This document shows positions 1-9,984 of a stretch of DNA of 64,000 nucleotides, one piece after another. The DNA comes from Bacillus mycoides. Its GTDB lineage: Bacteria > Bacillota > Bacilli > Bacillales > Bacillaceae_G. The notes beneath the pieces were generated by a model. It saw only the letters and a list, made by a program, of their open reading frames with translations, had not been told where the DNA came from and searched no databases. How positions within the stretch are numbered: position 1 is the stretch's first letter; each line of letters opens with the position of its first letter. The stretch is taken from positions 304,438-368,437 of the forward strand of contig NZ_LXLV01000019.1 in NCBI RefSeq assembly GCF_001757995.1. Direction: 5' to 3'. The position numbers and the translations under genes are program-made.

Positions 1-22
1 GGAAGATACTGAGGTGATTTAA

Positions 23-742
23 CTGGAGTACAAATCTATTAAACCGAAAAAAATTTACGAAGAAGTATCTGAAGCTATTTTAACAATGATTAAAAATGGT
101 ACGTTAAAACCTGGTGACAAACTACTTCCTGTTCATCAATTAGCTGAGCAGTTTCAAGTTGGCAGATCTGCAGTTCGTGAAGCGCTAAGTGCGCTAAGAG
201 CAATGGGCTTAATTGAAATGAAACAAGGAGAAGGTACATATGTAAGGAATTTCGATCCTTCTTCATTAACGAAATCACTAAATAACAAGTTATTAATGAA
301 GAAAGAGGATATTTTGAATTTATTAGAAGTACGGAAGGTGCTCGAAGTGGGGGCAGTTCGAGCGGCAGCGGCAAAACGTACGGAAGCTAATTTGCAAAAT
401 ATGAAGCATTGGTTAGATGAAATGGCAAAGAGCATTGGAGATGAGAAGGCTGGCGAAAAAGCAGACTTTCAGTTCCATATGGGAATTGCAGAATCTTCGC
501 ATAATAACATCTTGCTTGAGCTCATGAATCATGTTTCAGAGATGATTGCTGAAACGATTGGTGAATCAAGACGCATTATTTTATATGGTGAACAAACAAC
601 ATCAGAACGACTTTTAGAAGAGCATCAATCTATATATAATGCGGTGTTAAAGCAAGATGTGGAATTAGCGCAGCAAGCGATGCTAAATCATTTAACAAAT
701 GTAGAACATATTGTCACAGGTAAAAGCGATATAAATTCGTAA
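23..742 (+). CDS. lutR: FadR-subfamily GntR regulator of lactate utilisation, LutR (apparent CUG start)
   Basis: Transcriptional regulator expected to repress the downstream lutABC operon and to respond to lactate. An N-terminal winged helix (about residues 8-75, with QVGRSAVREALSALRAMG and the wing GEGTYV) is followed by an FCD-type helical effector domain with typical His/Asp positions. The first ATG (86) would cut off the first helix of the DNA-binding domain (EYKSIKPKKIYEEVSEAI). That helix is encoded in frame back to a CTG at 23, which lies directly after an in-frame TAA (20-22) and 6 bases after GAGGTG. I therefore place the start at CTG 23, giving 239 aa. The family call is strong. The LutR name rests on its position next to lutABC. 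Confidence 0.85.
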   Translation: MEYKSIKPKKIYEEVSEAILTMIKNGTLKPGDKLLPVHQLAEQFQVGRSAVREALSALRAMGLIEMKQGEGTYVRNFDPSSLTKSLNNKLLMKKEDILNLLEVRKVLEVGAVRAAAAKRTEANLQNMKHWLDEMAKSIGDEKAGEKADFQFHMGIAESSHNNILLELMNHVSEMIAETIGESRRIILYGEQTTSERLLEEHQSIYNAVLKQDVELAQQAMLNHLTNVEHIVTGKSDINS

Positions 743-789
743 TTTAATCTTTTAAAATTCTAATTTTCTGATAAAATAGAGAGAGATTA

Positions 790-803
790 AGTAAACGTTT
801 TCT
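790..803 (+). promoter_or_regulatory. Probable CcpA cre site upstream of lutA
   Basis: AGTAAACGTTTTCT matches the cre core (TGAAARCGYTTTC) except at two outer positions and lies about 110 bp before lutA. It suggests carbon catabolite control of lactate oxidation. Inferred from the motif only. Confidence 0.5.
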
Positions 804-854
804 TTGGAAGAGGGAGAGGATAGGCCATGGTTGAGCCTACTTCTTCTAATCTTA

Positions 855-867
855 GTCATCTGATGAC
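855..867 (+). promoter_or_regulatory. Palindrome GTCATC-T-GATGAC, candidate LutR operator
   Basis: This is a perfect 6+1+6 inverted repeat located 43 bp before the lutA start. Its size and position fit an operator for a FadR-type GntR repressor such as the adjacent LutR. The link is inferred from position. Confidence 0.5.
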
Positions 868-910
868 CATACGATTGTTGGCGAAGTTGTAATGAGGGGG
901 AATTATAGTT

Positions 911-1630
911 ATGAAAGTTACTTTATTTGTTACTTGTTTAGTCGATATGTTTGAAACAAACGTCGGCAAAGCAACAGTTGAAGTATTGGAGCGTTTAGGT
1001 TGTGAAATTGAATTTCCAGAAGCACAAGTTTGTTGTGGTCAGCCTGCTTATAATAGCGGCCATGTAGAAGCTGCAAAAGAAGCGATGAAACATATGATTG
1101 AAACTTTCGAAGATGCAGAATATATCGTTACGCCATCTGGCTCTTGTGCGACAATGTTTCATGAGTATCCGCATGTTTTTAAAGATGATCCGAAGTGGGC
1201 TAAACGTGCACAAAAGGTTGCTGATAAAACATATGAATTTACACAATTTATTGTAGATGTTTTAAAAGTTACAGATGTTGGTGCAAGTTTACCAGGGATA
1301 GCTACTATTCATAAATCTTGTCATATGACACGCCTGCTTGGAGTAAAAGAGGCACCAGGAATTTTATTATCAAACGTAAAAGGATTAACTGTGAGAGAAC
1401 TACCAAACGTGCAAAATTGTTGTGGGTTTGGGGGAACGTTTTCAGTTAAGATGACTCCAATTTCTGAGCAAATGGTAGATGAAAAAGTAGATAGTGTAAT
1501 GGAAACAGGTGCGGATTATTTAATCGGTGCAGATTGTGGGTGTTTGTTAAACATTGGCGGACGTATTGAGCGTTTAGGAAAAGAAGTAAAAGTAATGCAT
1601 ATTGCTGAGGTCTTGAATAGTCGCTCATGA
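911..1630 (+). CDS. lutA: Lactate utilisation protein A, Fe-S oxidoreductase subunit
   Basis: Subunit of the cytoplasmic LutABC iron-sulfur complex that oxidises L-lactate to pyruvate. It is 239 aa, the usual length, and carries two CCG-type cysteine motifs: [11 protein letters not shown] near residue 37, and CHMTRLLG plus NCCGFGG near 140-180. ATG 911 follows GAGGGGG. It is the first gene of a tight operon (16 bp to lutB). Upstream are a cre-like site and a palindrome that may bind LutR. Assignment is secure from the motifs and the three-gene order. Confidence 0.93.
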   Translation: MKVTLFVTCLVDMFETNVGKATVEVLERLGCEIEFPEAQVCCGQPAYNSGHVEAAKEAMKHMIETFEDAEYIVTPSGSCATMFHEYPHVFKDDPKWAKRAQKVADKTYEFTQFIVDVLKVTDVGASLPGIATIHKSCHMTRLLGVKEAPGILLSNVKGLTVRELPNVQNCCGFGGTFSVKMTPISEQMVDEKVDSVMETGADYLIGADCGCLLNIGGRIERLGKEVKVMHIAEVLNSRS

Positions 1631-1646
1631 AGGGGGAACATAAGCT

Positions 1647-3778
<2,132 letters not shown>

Positions 3779-3789
3779 AATAGGGGAAA

Positions 3790-3816
3790 GCAGGCCGGAA
3801 AACGGCCTGCTTTTTT
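3790..3816 (+). terminator. Intrinsic terminator of lutABC
   Basis: GCAGGCCG / CGGCCTGC form an 8-bp stem with a 5-base loop, followed by six T. Confidence 0.9.
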
Positions 3817-3890
3817 AATAGAATAAAGATAATATGAAGTAGAAGTTCTCTCCTTTTTTTGCTATGTTCTTTTGGAAAGGAGAGGAAGGG

Positions 3891-4613
3891 ATGTTCACTT
3901 ATTTATATGCATTGTTAATGGGTATGGTGTTTGGTTCTTTTTTTATGGTGATTGCGATGAGAGTTCCAGTAGGGGAATCTATTATTACACCGCGTTCGTA
4001 CTGTCATTACTGCAAGTATACGTTACAGCCGAAAGAACTTATTCCAATCATTTCATTTTGTATACAAAAAGGGCGTTGTACAAGTTGTAAAAGAAAAATC
4101 TCAAGTTTGTACATAGTATTTGAATTAGTTACAGGTAGTTTATTTTTTCTTACTGTATATGTAATTGGAATAGAACGAGAGCTCATCATCATTTTATCGC
4201 TCTTTTCTTTACTTCTTATTATCTCAGTTACAGATTTAGTATATATGCTAATACCTAATCGTATTTTAATTTGGTTTGCGCTTTTGCTTATTTTAGAATG
4301 TATTTTTGTACCGTTAGTTACTTGGATAGATAGTTTAGCTGGTAGTGGAACTATGTTCATTTTGTTATATTGCATGCAAAGGATTTATCCAGATGGTCTT
4401 GGCGGAGGTGATGTAAAATTACTTTCGTTACTTGGATTTATAGTGGGAGTGAAAGGGGTTTTTATAACTTTATTTTTAGCATCTTGCTTTAGCCTTTGTT
4501 TTTTCGGAATAGGTATAGCGTTAAAACGTATAAAAATAAAAACTCCAATTCCGTTTGGACCTTTTATTAGCCTTGGGGCAATATGTTATGTGTTGGTCAC
4601 ATATGCAAAATAG
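3891..4613 (+). CDS. comC: Type IV prepilin peptidase (A24 family), ComC-like
   Basis: Membrane aspartyl protease that cleaves and N-methylates type IV prepilin-like proteins, in Bacillus the ComG pseudopilins of DNA uptake. It is a 240-aa polytopic protein. After the first membrane segment come the two zinc-type CxxC pairs (CHYCKY and CTSCKR). One catalytic Asp is in VTDLVYMLIPN and the other in GLGGGDVKL (the GxGD motif). ATG 3891 is chosen because GGAGAGG sits just before it; an upstream in-frame ATG at 3864 has no such site. It stands apart from other com genes. Confidence 0.88.
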   Translation: MFTYLYALLMGMVFGSFFMVIAMRVPVGESIITPRSYCHYCKYTLQPKELIPIISFCIQKGRCTSCKRKISSLYIVFELVTGSLFFLTVYVIGIERELIIILSLFSLLLIISVTDLVYMLIPNRILIWFALLLILECIFVPLVTWIDSLAGSGTMFILLYCMQRIYPDGLGGGDVKLLSLLGFIVGVKGVFITLFLASCFSLCFFGIGIALKRIKIKTPIPFGPFISLGAICYVLVTYAK

Positions 4614-4627
4614 AGAGGAGATAGAAA

Positions 4628-4939
4628 ATGAATGTATATATGGATGATCAAAGAGGTTGTCCGTATGGATATGTTTTGGCAACTACAGTAGAATCTGCAT
4701 TACAATTTGTTCGGAGTAATAAGGTAAACATCCTCTCTCTTGATTTTAACATGGGATGGAGGCAAAAGAATGGATTAGATTTTGTAGAAGCCTTTTGTAC
4801 AGAAGGTCTATATGTTAATGAAATTCACCTTCATACAAATGATGTCATCGGTATGCATCAGATGAAACAGAGAATTGAGAAGGGGAAAGTGCAAGGAGAA
4901 ATTGATCCTCATATTGTCGTTAAATATATAGGGAGCTAA
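4628..4939 (+). CDS. Small receiver-like protein (cyclic-phosphate-processing receiver type)
   Basis: 103-aa protein with a receiver-like beta-alpha pattern. It has an early acidic patch (MDDQRGCPYG), a central LSLDFNMG where a receiver phospho-Asp would lie, and HLHTND near residue 76. It resembles the stand-alone receiver-like family linked to cyclic phosphate processing; that name is from memory and the activity is unproven. It starts 15 bp after comC with GAGGAG before ATG and ends at a terminator, so it is likely cotranscribed with comC. Confidence 0.55.
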   Translation: MNVYMDDQRGCPYGYVLATTVESALQFVRSNKVNILSLDFNMGWRQKNGLDFVEAFCTEGLYVNEIHLHTNDVIGMHQMKQRIEKGKVQGEIDPHIVVKYIGS

Positions 4940-4968
4940 AAACTCCAAAGTGAAACTTTGGAGTTTTT
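4940..4968. terminator. Bidirectional terminator between convergent genes
   Basis: AAACTCCAAAG / CTTTGGAGTTT form an 11-bp stem with A and T tracts on both sides, serving the comC operon (+) and the formate/nitrite channel gene (-). Confidence 0.85.
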
Positions 4969-5818
4969 AATGTTTCATATGTGCTTGTAAAGGAATGATT
5001 TCTTCTTGTTGAGCTGCAACTAATTCAGTTTCCTCTTGTTTAACATCAGGTGCTTTCTTTGTTAAGTAATGATATACCATACCGACAAATACGGATCCGC
5101 CAATAATGTTACCGATTGTAACTGGAATTAAGTTATGAATAGCCCCAGCGAAAGTAATTGTATCAGGATGTGGTGAAACTAAAGATAAGGCAAACAATGA
5201 TAAGTTTGCAATGCTATGCTCATAGCCAGATAAGAAGAATGTGAAAACGAGCATCATCATCATTAGTATTTTGGCTGTATCACCTTTTACTTGAGAAGGT
5301 AAGAAGCAGGCAAGACATACGAGCCAGTTACATAAAATCGCTTTAAAGAATAATTGCATTGTAGGTGTATTCATCTTTCCGTCAACGACTTTATTCATTA
5401 AATGCCCGTGATCAATTGCTTCGAAAATTCCAGTTGCGTAAAATAGTAAGGCAAAGAATAAAGCACCAGCTAAGTTCCCTGCATAACAAGCAACCCAGTT
5501 ACGAAGTGTATCAGAAATAGTTGTTTCTTTTCTTAAAGTTGCCACTGTGAAGTACATTGTATTGCCAGTAAATAATTCAGCGCCGCCATATATAATAAGT
5601 ACGAGAGCAATTCCGAAAAACATGGAGGAAGCTAAATATGTTGCTGGTGAATCTGCAATATGAAAAAAGTTACCTAATTTAAAACACAGTACAATAATAA
5701 AACCGATATAAATGCCCGCAAGTGCAGCACGAATGAAATATTGCATTGGATTTATATCTAGCATTTGCTTTTTGCTCTTAGCCAGTTTTACAACGTAATC
5801 TAATCCTTGTTCTAGCAT
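4967..5818 (-). CDS. Formate/nitrite transporter family channel (FocA/NirC type)
   Basis: Predicted six-helix pentameric channel for formate, nitrite or a similar small anion. The 283-aa protein shows the FNT pattern: N-terminal amphipathic start, GGAELFTGNTMY near residue 80, a NLAGALFFALLF segment, and a late GNIIGGSVFVGMVYHYL helix, then a hydrophilic tail. ATG is preceded by AAGGAG. A Rex-type and a cre-type site lie upstream, suggesting control by NADH/NAD+ and by glucose, in keeping with fermentative formate traffic. Substrate cannot be told from sequence alone. Confidence 0.85.
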   Translation of the reverse strand: MLEQGLDYVVKLAKSKKQMLDINPMQYFIRAALAGIYIGFIIVLCFKLGNFFHIADSPATYLASSMFFGIALVLIIYGGAELFTGNTMYFTVATLRKETTISDTLRNWVACYAGNLAGALFFALLFYATGIFEAIDHGHLMNKVVDGKMNTPTMQLFFKAILCNWLVCLACFLPSQVKGDTAKILMMMMLVFTFFLSGYEHSIANLSLFALSLVSPHPDTITFAGAIHNLIPVTIGNIIGGSVFVGMVYHYLTKKAPDVKQEETELVAAQQEEIIPLQAHMKH

Positions 5819-5902
5819 GAGTAATACGCTCCTTTAGTACATCGTCTATAAATACTCCTTATATGAATAAGGTACATGGATTTGTTCATAGTTTCAATAA
5901 GT

Positions 5903-5920
5903 TTGTGCAATGTTTCACAA
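5903..5920 (-). promoter_or_regulatory. Rex-type operator upstream of the formate/nitrite channel gene
   Basis: TTGTGCA-ATGT-TTCACAA differs at one half-site base from the Rex consensus TTGTGAA-N4-TTCACAA. It sits 85 to 102 bp upstream of the start codon. Confidence 0.65.
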
Positions 5921-5940
5921 AAAGGACATACATCCATGAA

Positions 5941-5954
5941 GGAAGCGTTTACAA
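5941..5954 (-). promoter_or_regulatory. cre-like site upstream of the formate/nitrite channel gene
   Basis: On the minus strand TTGTAAACGCTTCC matches the CcpA cre core. It is 20 bp further upstream than the Rex-like site. Confidence 0.55.
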
Positions 5955-6012
5955 AAGGTAGTATAATGGAATTTTTTCTAAAAATAGAGAGGGGATTGAA
6001 ACGAGAAAAAAG

Positions 6013-6040
6013 AAAAAGCGCTGTACTTACAGCGCTTTTT
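6013..6040 (-). terminator. Terminator of the TerC-family gene
   Basis: AAAAAGCGCTGTA / TACAGCGCTTTTT hairpin. It overlaps the last codons of the gene it ends. Confidence 0.8.
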
Positions 6041-6821
6041 CGTCTAAATTCTTTTCTACTTTTACTTCTACTTCTTTCGAGAAGAACCAACCGCCAACTG
6101 CGATTCCGATTAATACAATCCAGAATGTAAGCTTCCATGGAGTAGATTCTGGGAATGAATGCGGAAGGACATTTAAAGCAGGGTGTGCTAGCGTATAAAC
6201 TGCTAATTTCACACCAACCCAACCTACAATTAAAAATGCTGCAGTTTCAAGTCCTGGTTTACGTTTTAATATTTGTACGAATGCAGTTGCTGCAAATCGC
6301 ATTATAACTAATCCGATAAGTCCACCTGTAAAGATAACGATAAATTGACCTGTATCAAGACTACCAATCGTACCTAATCCTGTTTTCGGTAAAGTTACTG
6401 CTAATGCAACAGCAGCTAAAATTGAATCAACAGCGAAGGCGATATCGGCAACTTCGACTTTAAATACAGTCCACCAAAAGTTCTCTTGTTTTTTCTTTGC
6501 TTCTTTTTCTTCTGTTTCTTCATGTGAATTCTTTTTAACATACGTTTTAAATAAGTGATTCCCCGCGATAAACATAAGATAAATGGCACCAATTGCTTGC
6601 ACTTGCCATACATCGACTAGGAACGAAATCATAAATAGTGATCCGAAGCGGAAAACGAACGCTCCTGCTAATCCATAAAATAGTGCTTTCTTTCGTTTTT
6701 CTTCTGGTAAATGTTTTACCATGATTGCGAGAACGAGAGCGTTATCAGCCGCTAAAATCCCCTCTAGTGCAATTAGGATGAGTAATACCCAACCATACTC
6801 CAATAATAATGATACATCCAT
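6027..6821 (-). CDS. TerC-family membrane metal (Mn2+) exporter
   Basis: 264-aa polytopic membrane protein of the TerC family, whose Bacillus members export manganese or support secreted metalloenzymes. Typical motifs are EGILAADNALV near residue 20 and EVADIAFAVDSILAA near 130, with conserved acidic residues inside the membrane. The start at 6821 is chosen because GAGAGGAG lies 7 bases upstream; longer readings extend into the leader. A yybP-ykoY riboswitch with its own promoter precedes the gene, strongly supporting Mn-responsive expression. Confidence 0.88.
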   Translation of the reverse strand: MDVSLLLEYGWVLLILIALEGILAADNALVLAIMVKHLPEEKRKKALFYGLAGAFVFRFGSLFMISFLVDVWQVQAIGAIYLMFIAGNHLFKTYVKKNSHEETEEKEAKKKQENFWWTVFKVEVADIAFAVDSILAAVALAVTLPKTGLGTIGSLDTGQFIVIFTGGLIGLVIMRFAATAFVQILKRKPGLETAAFLIVGWVGVKLAVYTLAHPALNVLPHSFPESTPWKLTFWIVLIGIAVGGWFFSKEVEVKVEKNLDEKAL

Positions 6822-6925
6822 GTACATTCTCCTCTCATTTCTATAAAGACTAAACAAGTGAAGAAGTTCCCCACTGCTTAGTTTCTCCATACTCCTGCGC
6901 ATCAACGGTGGAAGAAATTTGAAAA

Positions 6926-6960
6926 CAAAAAAGACCTCTGCCGTTGATAGGCAAAGGTCT
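6926..6960 (-). terminator. Expression-platform terminator of the Mn riboswitch
   Basis: AGACCTTTGCC / GGCAGAGGTCT stem followed by six T on the minus strand. Its 5' arm overlaps the 3' side of aptamer helix P1, so metal binding should block terminator formation. Confidence 0.85.
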
Positions 6961-7066
6961 TGCTAGACATATGTAATGAAAATGCCAACAAAGCCGGAAG
7001 AACTAAGTTCTACGTAATGACGACTTTGTTTCCAAGAAATAGTTCTTGGACGCTACTCCCCTTTGG
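6951..7066 (-). ncRNA. yybP-ykoY (manganese) riboswitch aptamer
   Basis: The minus strand contains the hallmarks of this class in order: AAAGGGGAGTAGC, a short variable hairpin (CCAAGAA/TTCTTGG), AACAAAGTCGTCATT, a second variable hairpin, GGCTTTGTTGGC, ACATATGTCTAGCAAGACC, then CCTTTG closing P1. It lies in the leader of the TerC-family gene, its usual partner, and runs into a terminator. Confidence 0.92.
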
Positions 7067-7086
7067 AGATATGCTATTGTATTCTC

Positions 7087-7115
7087 ATTATATGGATAAT
7101 TTATACGGTTGTCAA
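7087..7115 (-). promoter_or_regulatory. Sigma-A promoter of the Mn riboswitch transcript
   Basis: Perfect TTGACA (7110-7115) and TATAAT (7087-7092) separated by 17 bp. The -35 box overlaps the last codons of the upstream K+ transporter gene. Confidence 0.9.
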
Positions 7116-8431
7116 CCTGTTAAAATATCTTCGTTTGGATATTTTATTTTTCTTTGTTTTTTACGTGCAAATGAAAAGGCTAATGTTAAAGGCCCCATCT
7201 TTCCAAAAAACATCATAAAGATAATAATTGTTTTGCCGATGATTGTTAAGTGTGGCGTCAAATTCATGCTAAGGCCGACAGTTCCAAATGCTGAAAATAC
7301 TTCAAAAGCACTCATTAATAAAGGAACTCGCTCAGTGATGCTTAAAATTAAAATGGAAAGAAAAATAAACGAAATTGAAATAATAGTAATCGTTAATGAT
7401 TTGACAATGAGTGTATCTTTAATAGATTTTTTAAACACTACTATATCATCTTGTTCTTGTAAAAATTTAAATACGCCTAAAAACATAATTAAAAAAGTTG
7501 TTAACTTAATCCCACCACCAGTAGAAGCACTACCAGCACCGATAAACATAAGAAGCATCATTAATAAAAGAGAAGGTTTTGATAATGCAGAGATATCAAC
7601 AGTATTAAACCCGGCAGTGCGCGTCGAAATCGCTTGAAAATAAGCAGCCATACCTTCTTCAAATGGTGTAAAATCTCTCATAGAAATTGAATTATGAAAC
7701 TCGAATATGAAAATAAAAACTGTAGCAATAATATTGACGATAAGAGTAGAAGAGAGCATAAGTTTTGAGTGCAAAGTAAGGTTTTTAAAGTTTTTCTTTC
7801 TTTTTATATCTACGATAACCGTAAAACCAATCCCACCTAAAATAATGAGGGAAGAAATAACGAGATTGACGAGAATGCTATGGGAGTGCGACATTAAATT
7901 ATCGCTCCACACAGAAAACCCAGCATTGTTAAAGGCTGAGATAGAATGAAAAAAGCTGTAATATATCCCTTTGGCAATCCCGTATTTTGGTACCCATTCA
8001 AAGGAGAGAAATAAAGTGGCAATACATTCTACAGTAAAAGAAAATAAAAATAATGCTTTTGCAAGACGAATGATTCCGCCGACATTTGTTTGGTTTAATG
8101 CTTGTTGTAATAAAATTCTGTTTTGAAGACCAATTTTTCTGCCGAGCATAATTGCGATTAAAACAGCAAAGCTCATAATGCCAAGCCCGCCAACTTGTAT
8201 AAGTGTTAAAATGACACATTGGCCAAATAAGGTAAATACTTTACCAGTGTCCACAACACCAAGCCCTGTAACCGTACAAGCAGAAACCGTTGTAAATAAG
8301 GCATCGAGCCATGAAATAGACGTTGTTGTAGCAATTGGCAATTTCAATAGGCATGTACCGATAATTGATAACATAATAAAAGACAAAGTAAGAACACGGG
8401 GAGGACTCATGCTAATGTTAATCCGTTTCAT
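7112..8431 (-). CDS. TrkH/KtrB-type potassium transporter subunit
   Basis: 439-aa membrane subunit of a Ktr-type K+ uptake system. It shows the repeated membrane-pore-membrane layout with filter-like segments (FTTVSACTVTGL, HSISAFNNAGFS, STRTAGFNT, SAFGTVGLS). No RCK-domain partner (KtrA/KtrC) is adjacent, which is normal for KtrD-like genes. A second homologue is at 14495-15844. Start ATG 8431 follows a GGAACG-type site. Confidence 0.87.
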   Translation of the reverse strand: MKRINISMSPPRVLTLSFIMLSIIGTCLLKLPIATTTSISWLDALFTTVSACTVTGLGVVDTGKVFTLFGQCVILTLIQVGGLGIMSFAVLIAIMLGRKIGLQNRILLQQALNQTNVGGIIRLAKALFLFSFTVECIATLFLSFEWVPKYGIAKGIYYSFFHSISAFNNAGFSVWSDNLMSHSHSILVNLVISSLIILGGIGFTVIVDIKRKKNFKNLTLHSKLMLSSTLIVNIIATVFIFIFEFHNSISMRDFTPFEEGMAAYFQAISTRTAGFNTVDISALSKPSLLLMMLLMFIGAGSASTGGGIKLTTFLIMFLGVFKFLQEQDDIVVFKKSIKDTLIVKSLTITIISISFIFLSILILSITERVPLLMSAFEVFSAFGTVGLSMNLTPHLTIIGKTIIIFMMFFGKMGPLTLAFSFARKKQRKIKYPNEDILTG

Positions 8432-8544
8432 TTTACATATCGTTCCTTTCGATTTGCTCTTACTAGTATGTGAAGAAGCACTATTATGTATGTTAAAAAA
8501 GAAAGAGGCAGAGAATATCTGCCTCTAAGCCATAGGTTATATAG

Positions 8545-8730
8545 TTATCCGCGTAATTGTTGTTGAGCTAAAGCAACAAGACGTTTCGTTACTTCACCGC
8601 CAACTGATCCGTTAGAACGAGATGCTGTATTAGATCCTAAGCTTACACCGAATTCTTGTGCGATTTCATATTTGAATTGTTCAAGTGCTTGCTCTGCACC
8701 CGGAACTAGTAATTTGTTTGTTTTCACCAT
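8545..8730 (-). CDS. Alpha/beta-type small acid-soluble spore protein
   Basis: 61-aa DNA-binding spore protein of the SspA/B/C/D family, which coats and protects spore DNA. It contains the GPR germination protease site EIAQEFGV and the C-terminal family motif [16 protein letters not shown]. The start is MVKTNKL (8730) with AAGGATG upstream; a longer reading adds four residues not typical of the family. A possible forespore (SigG-like) promoter lies about 50-80 bp upstream. Confidence 0.95.
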   Translation of the reverse strand: MVKTNKLLVPGAEQALEQFKYEIAQEFGVSLGSNTASRSNGSVGGEVTKRLVALAQQQLRG

Positions 8731-8852
8731 GTTGATACACATCCTTAAAGAGTAATCCAGTTTAGCTAAGTGCTATCTGGTAACGTTATTTTATGTGTAA
8801 ACGACGTACTCATACACGGAAGTAAACGGTGTGATTAGAAGTTCTTGGATAG

Positions 8853-8884
8853 AAAAAAGAGTAGCAAATTTGCTACTCTTTTTT
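8853..8884 (-). terminator. Terminator of the phaPJ unit
   Basis: AAAAAAGAGTAGCAAA / TTTGCTACTCTTTTTT perfect hairpin, overlapping the phaJ stop codon. Confidence 0.85.
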
Positions 8885-9316
8885 CAGTATTGTCGCTGTA
8901 CCTTCCACGACAATATCATCAGATTGATTATATATGTTCGTTTGCAGTGTAATAATTTTTTTATCGTCCCGTTTTTTAATAACTTCTGCCACAACGCGAA
9001 GTGTATCACCGATTTTGACAGGAGCACGGAATGAAACGTTTTGTGATAAATAAATCGTATTTTTGCCGGGGAGTTTCGTTCCAAGAATGGTAGAAATAAA
9101 ACTTGAAACGAGCATGCCATGGGCAATACGTTCTTTGAACATTGTCGTTTTTGCGAAAGAGTCTAGAATGTGAATAGGATTTACATCTCCAGTCAATTTT
9201 GCAAAATTGATAACGTCCTCATCCGTAATTTTTTTTGTAAGTGATGCTTGATCACCGACTTGAATCTCATCGTAACGAAGCTCTGGAACAGTTTGTGCTT
9301 CTTGAAATGGATTCAT
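8873..9316 (-). CDS. phaJ: (R)-specific enoyl-CoA hydratase
   Basis: MaoC-like hot-dog-fold hydratase that makes (R)-3-hydroxyacyl-CoA for PHA synthesis. The 147-aa protein contains the hydratase-2 motif DEDVINFAKLTGDVNPIH near residues 33-50, with the catalytic Asp and His, followed by AHGMLVSSF. The start at 9316 is chosen because AAGGAGGACAAA precedes it; an in-frame extension to 9412 adds 32 residues without family resemblance. It lies downstream of phaP on the same strand. Confidence 0.88.
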   Translation of the reverse strand: MNPFQEAQTVPELRYDEIQVGDQASLTKKITDEDVINFAKLTGDVNPIHILDSFAKTTMFKERIAHGMLVSSFISTILGTKLPGKNTIYLSQNVSFRAPVKIGDTLRVVAEVIKKRDDKKIITLQTNIYNQSDDIVVEGTATILKKE

Positions 9317-9417
9317 TTTGTCCTCCTTCTTTTCCATATCGAAAAATGTAAGCCATCTTGATGTAGTAGGAGGAAGAAAGAGTTTTGTTTGTGCTGCAGT
9401 TAGTTGCCACATTTTTC

Positions 9418-9942
9418 TTACTTGATGGAAGTAAATAGATTTTTTGAGTTTGCCTCGAACTGCTTTGCGAGTTCTAGTTGTTTGGACTTGAACTCTCCCA
9501 AAAAAACTTCTAACTGTTTTTGAACCTCTTCACGTTGCGACTGTTGTTGTTCGATAAAGTGTTTTGTTGTTTCTTCAAATTGGCCGCTAGTTTGAGTAAG
9601 AATAGACAAAGATGTTTTCGTAGGCGAAACAGTAAGTTGGTGCATTTGATTAGAAAGCTCATTCCACTTTTCTTGCCATTCGTTAATTTGATCATTTAAG
9701 GAGTTTCCAGTTAATTGCTTCACATAGTCTGTATATTGGTTATTGAACTGAGCAGTGAATTGGTGTAGTTCTTTTTCTAGTTCATCTACTCCTGATGTTA
9801 ATTTATGCAAAGCGTCTTGTTGTTGTTTTAACGTTTCTAAAGTAAGTTGCTCTAATTGTTTCCCAGCTGAAGAGAAGAGGGAAAGAGATTGAGACCAGTT
9901 TTTCCAAAATGCATCGACTAATTCGTATGGCTTAGTTTCCAT
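9418..9942 (-). CDS. phaP: Phasin, PHA granule-associated protein
   Basis: 174-aa, Gln/Glu/Lys-rich, helical protein without cysteine or membrane segments, of the Bacillus PhaP phasin type. It coats PHA granules and influences their size and number. It opens METKPYELVDAFWKNWSQSL and is coiled-coil-like throughout. It lies between phaQ (upstream) and phaJ (downstream) on the minus strand, the gene order known from Bacillus PHA loci. Confidence 0.88.
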   Translation of the reverse strand: METKPYELVDAFWKNWSQSLSLFSSAGKQLEQLTLETLKQQQDALHKLTSGVDELEKELHQFTAQFNNQYTDYVKQLTGNSLNDQINEWQEKWNELSNQMHQLTVSPTKTSLSILTQTSGQFEETTKHFIEQQQSQREEVQKQLEVFLGEFKSKQLELAKQFEANSKNLFTSIK

Positions 9943-9984
9943 TGTTTGACCTCCAAATGTTTTTTTGCATATTGTGAACGCAGA

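Noticed and set aside
6960-7637. 225-aa open frame opposite the K+ transporter and Mn riboswitch
   Set aside because: It is antisense to a clear riboswitch, promoter and TrkH-type gene; its translation has no recognisable pattern.
9317-9412. 32-residue N-terminal extension of PhaJ
   Set aside because: The extension has no hydratase resemblance and covers the strong AAGGAGG site that serves the internal start at 9316.
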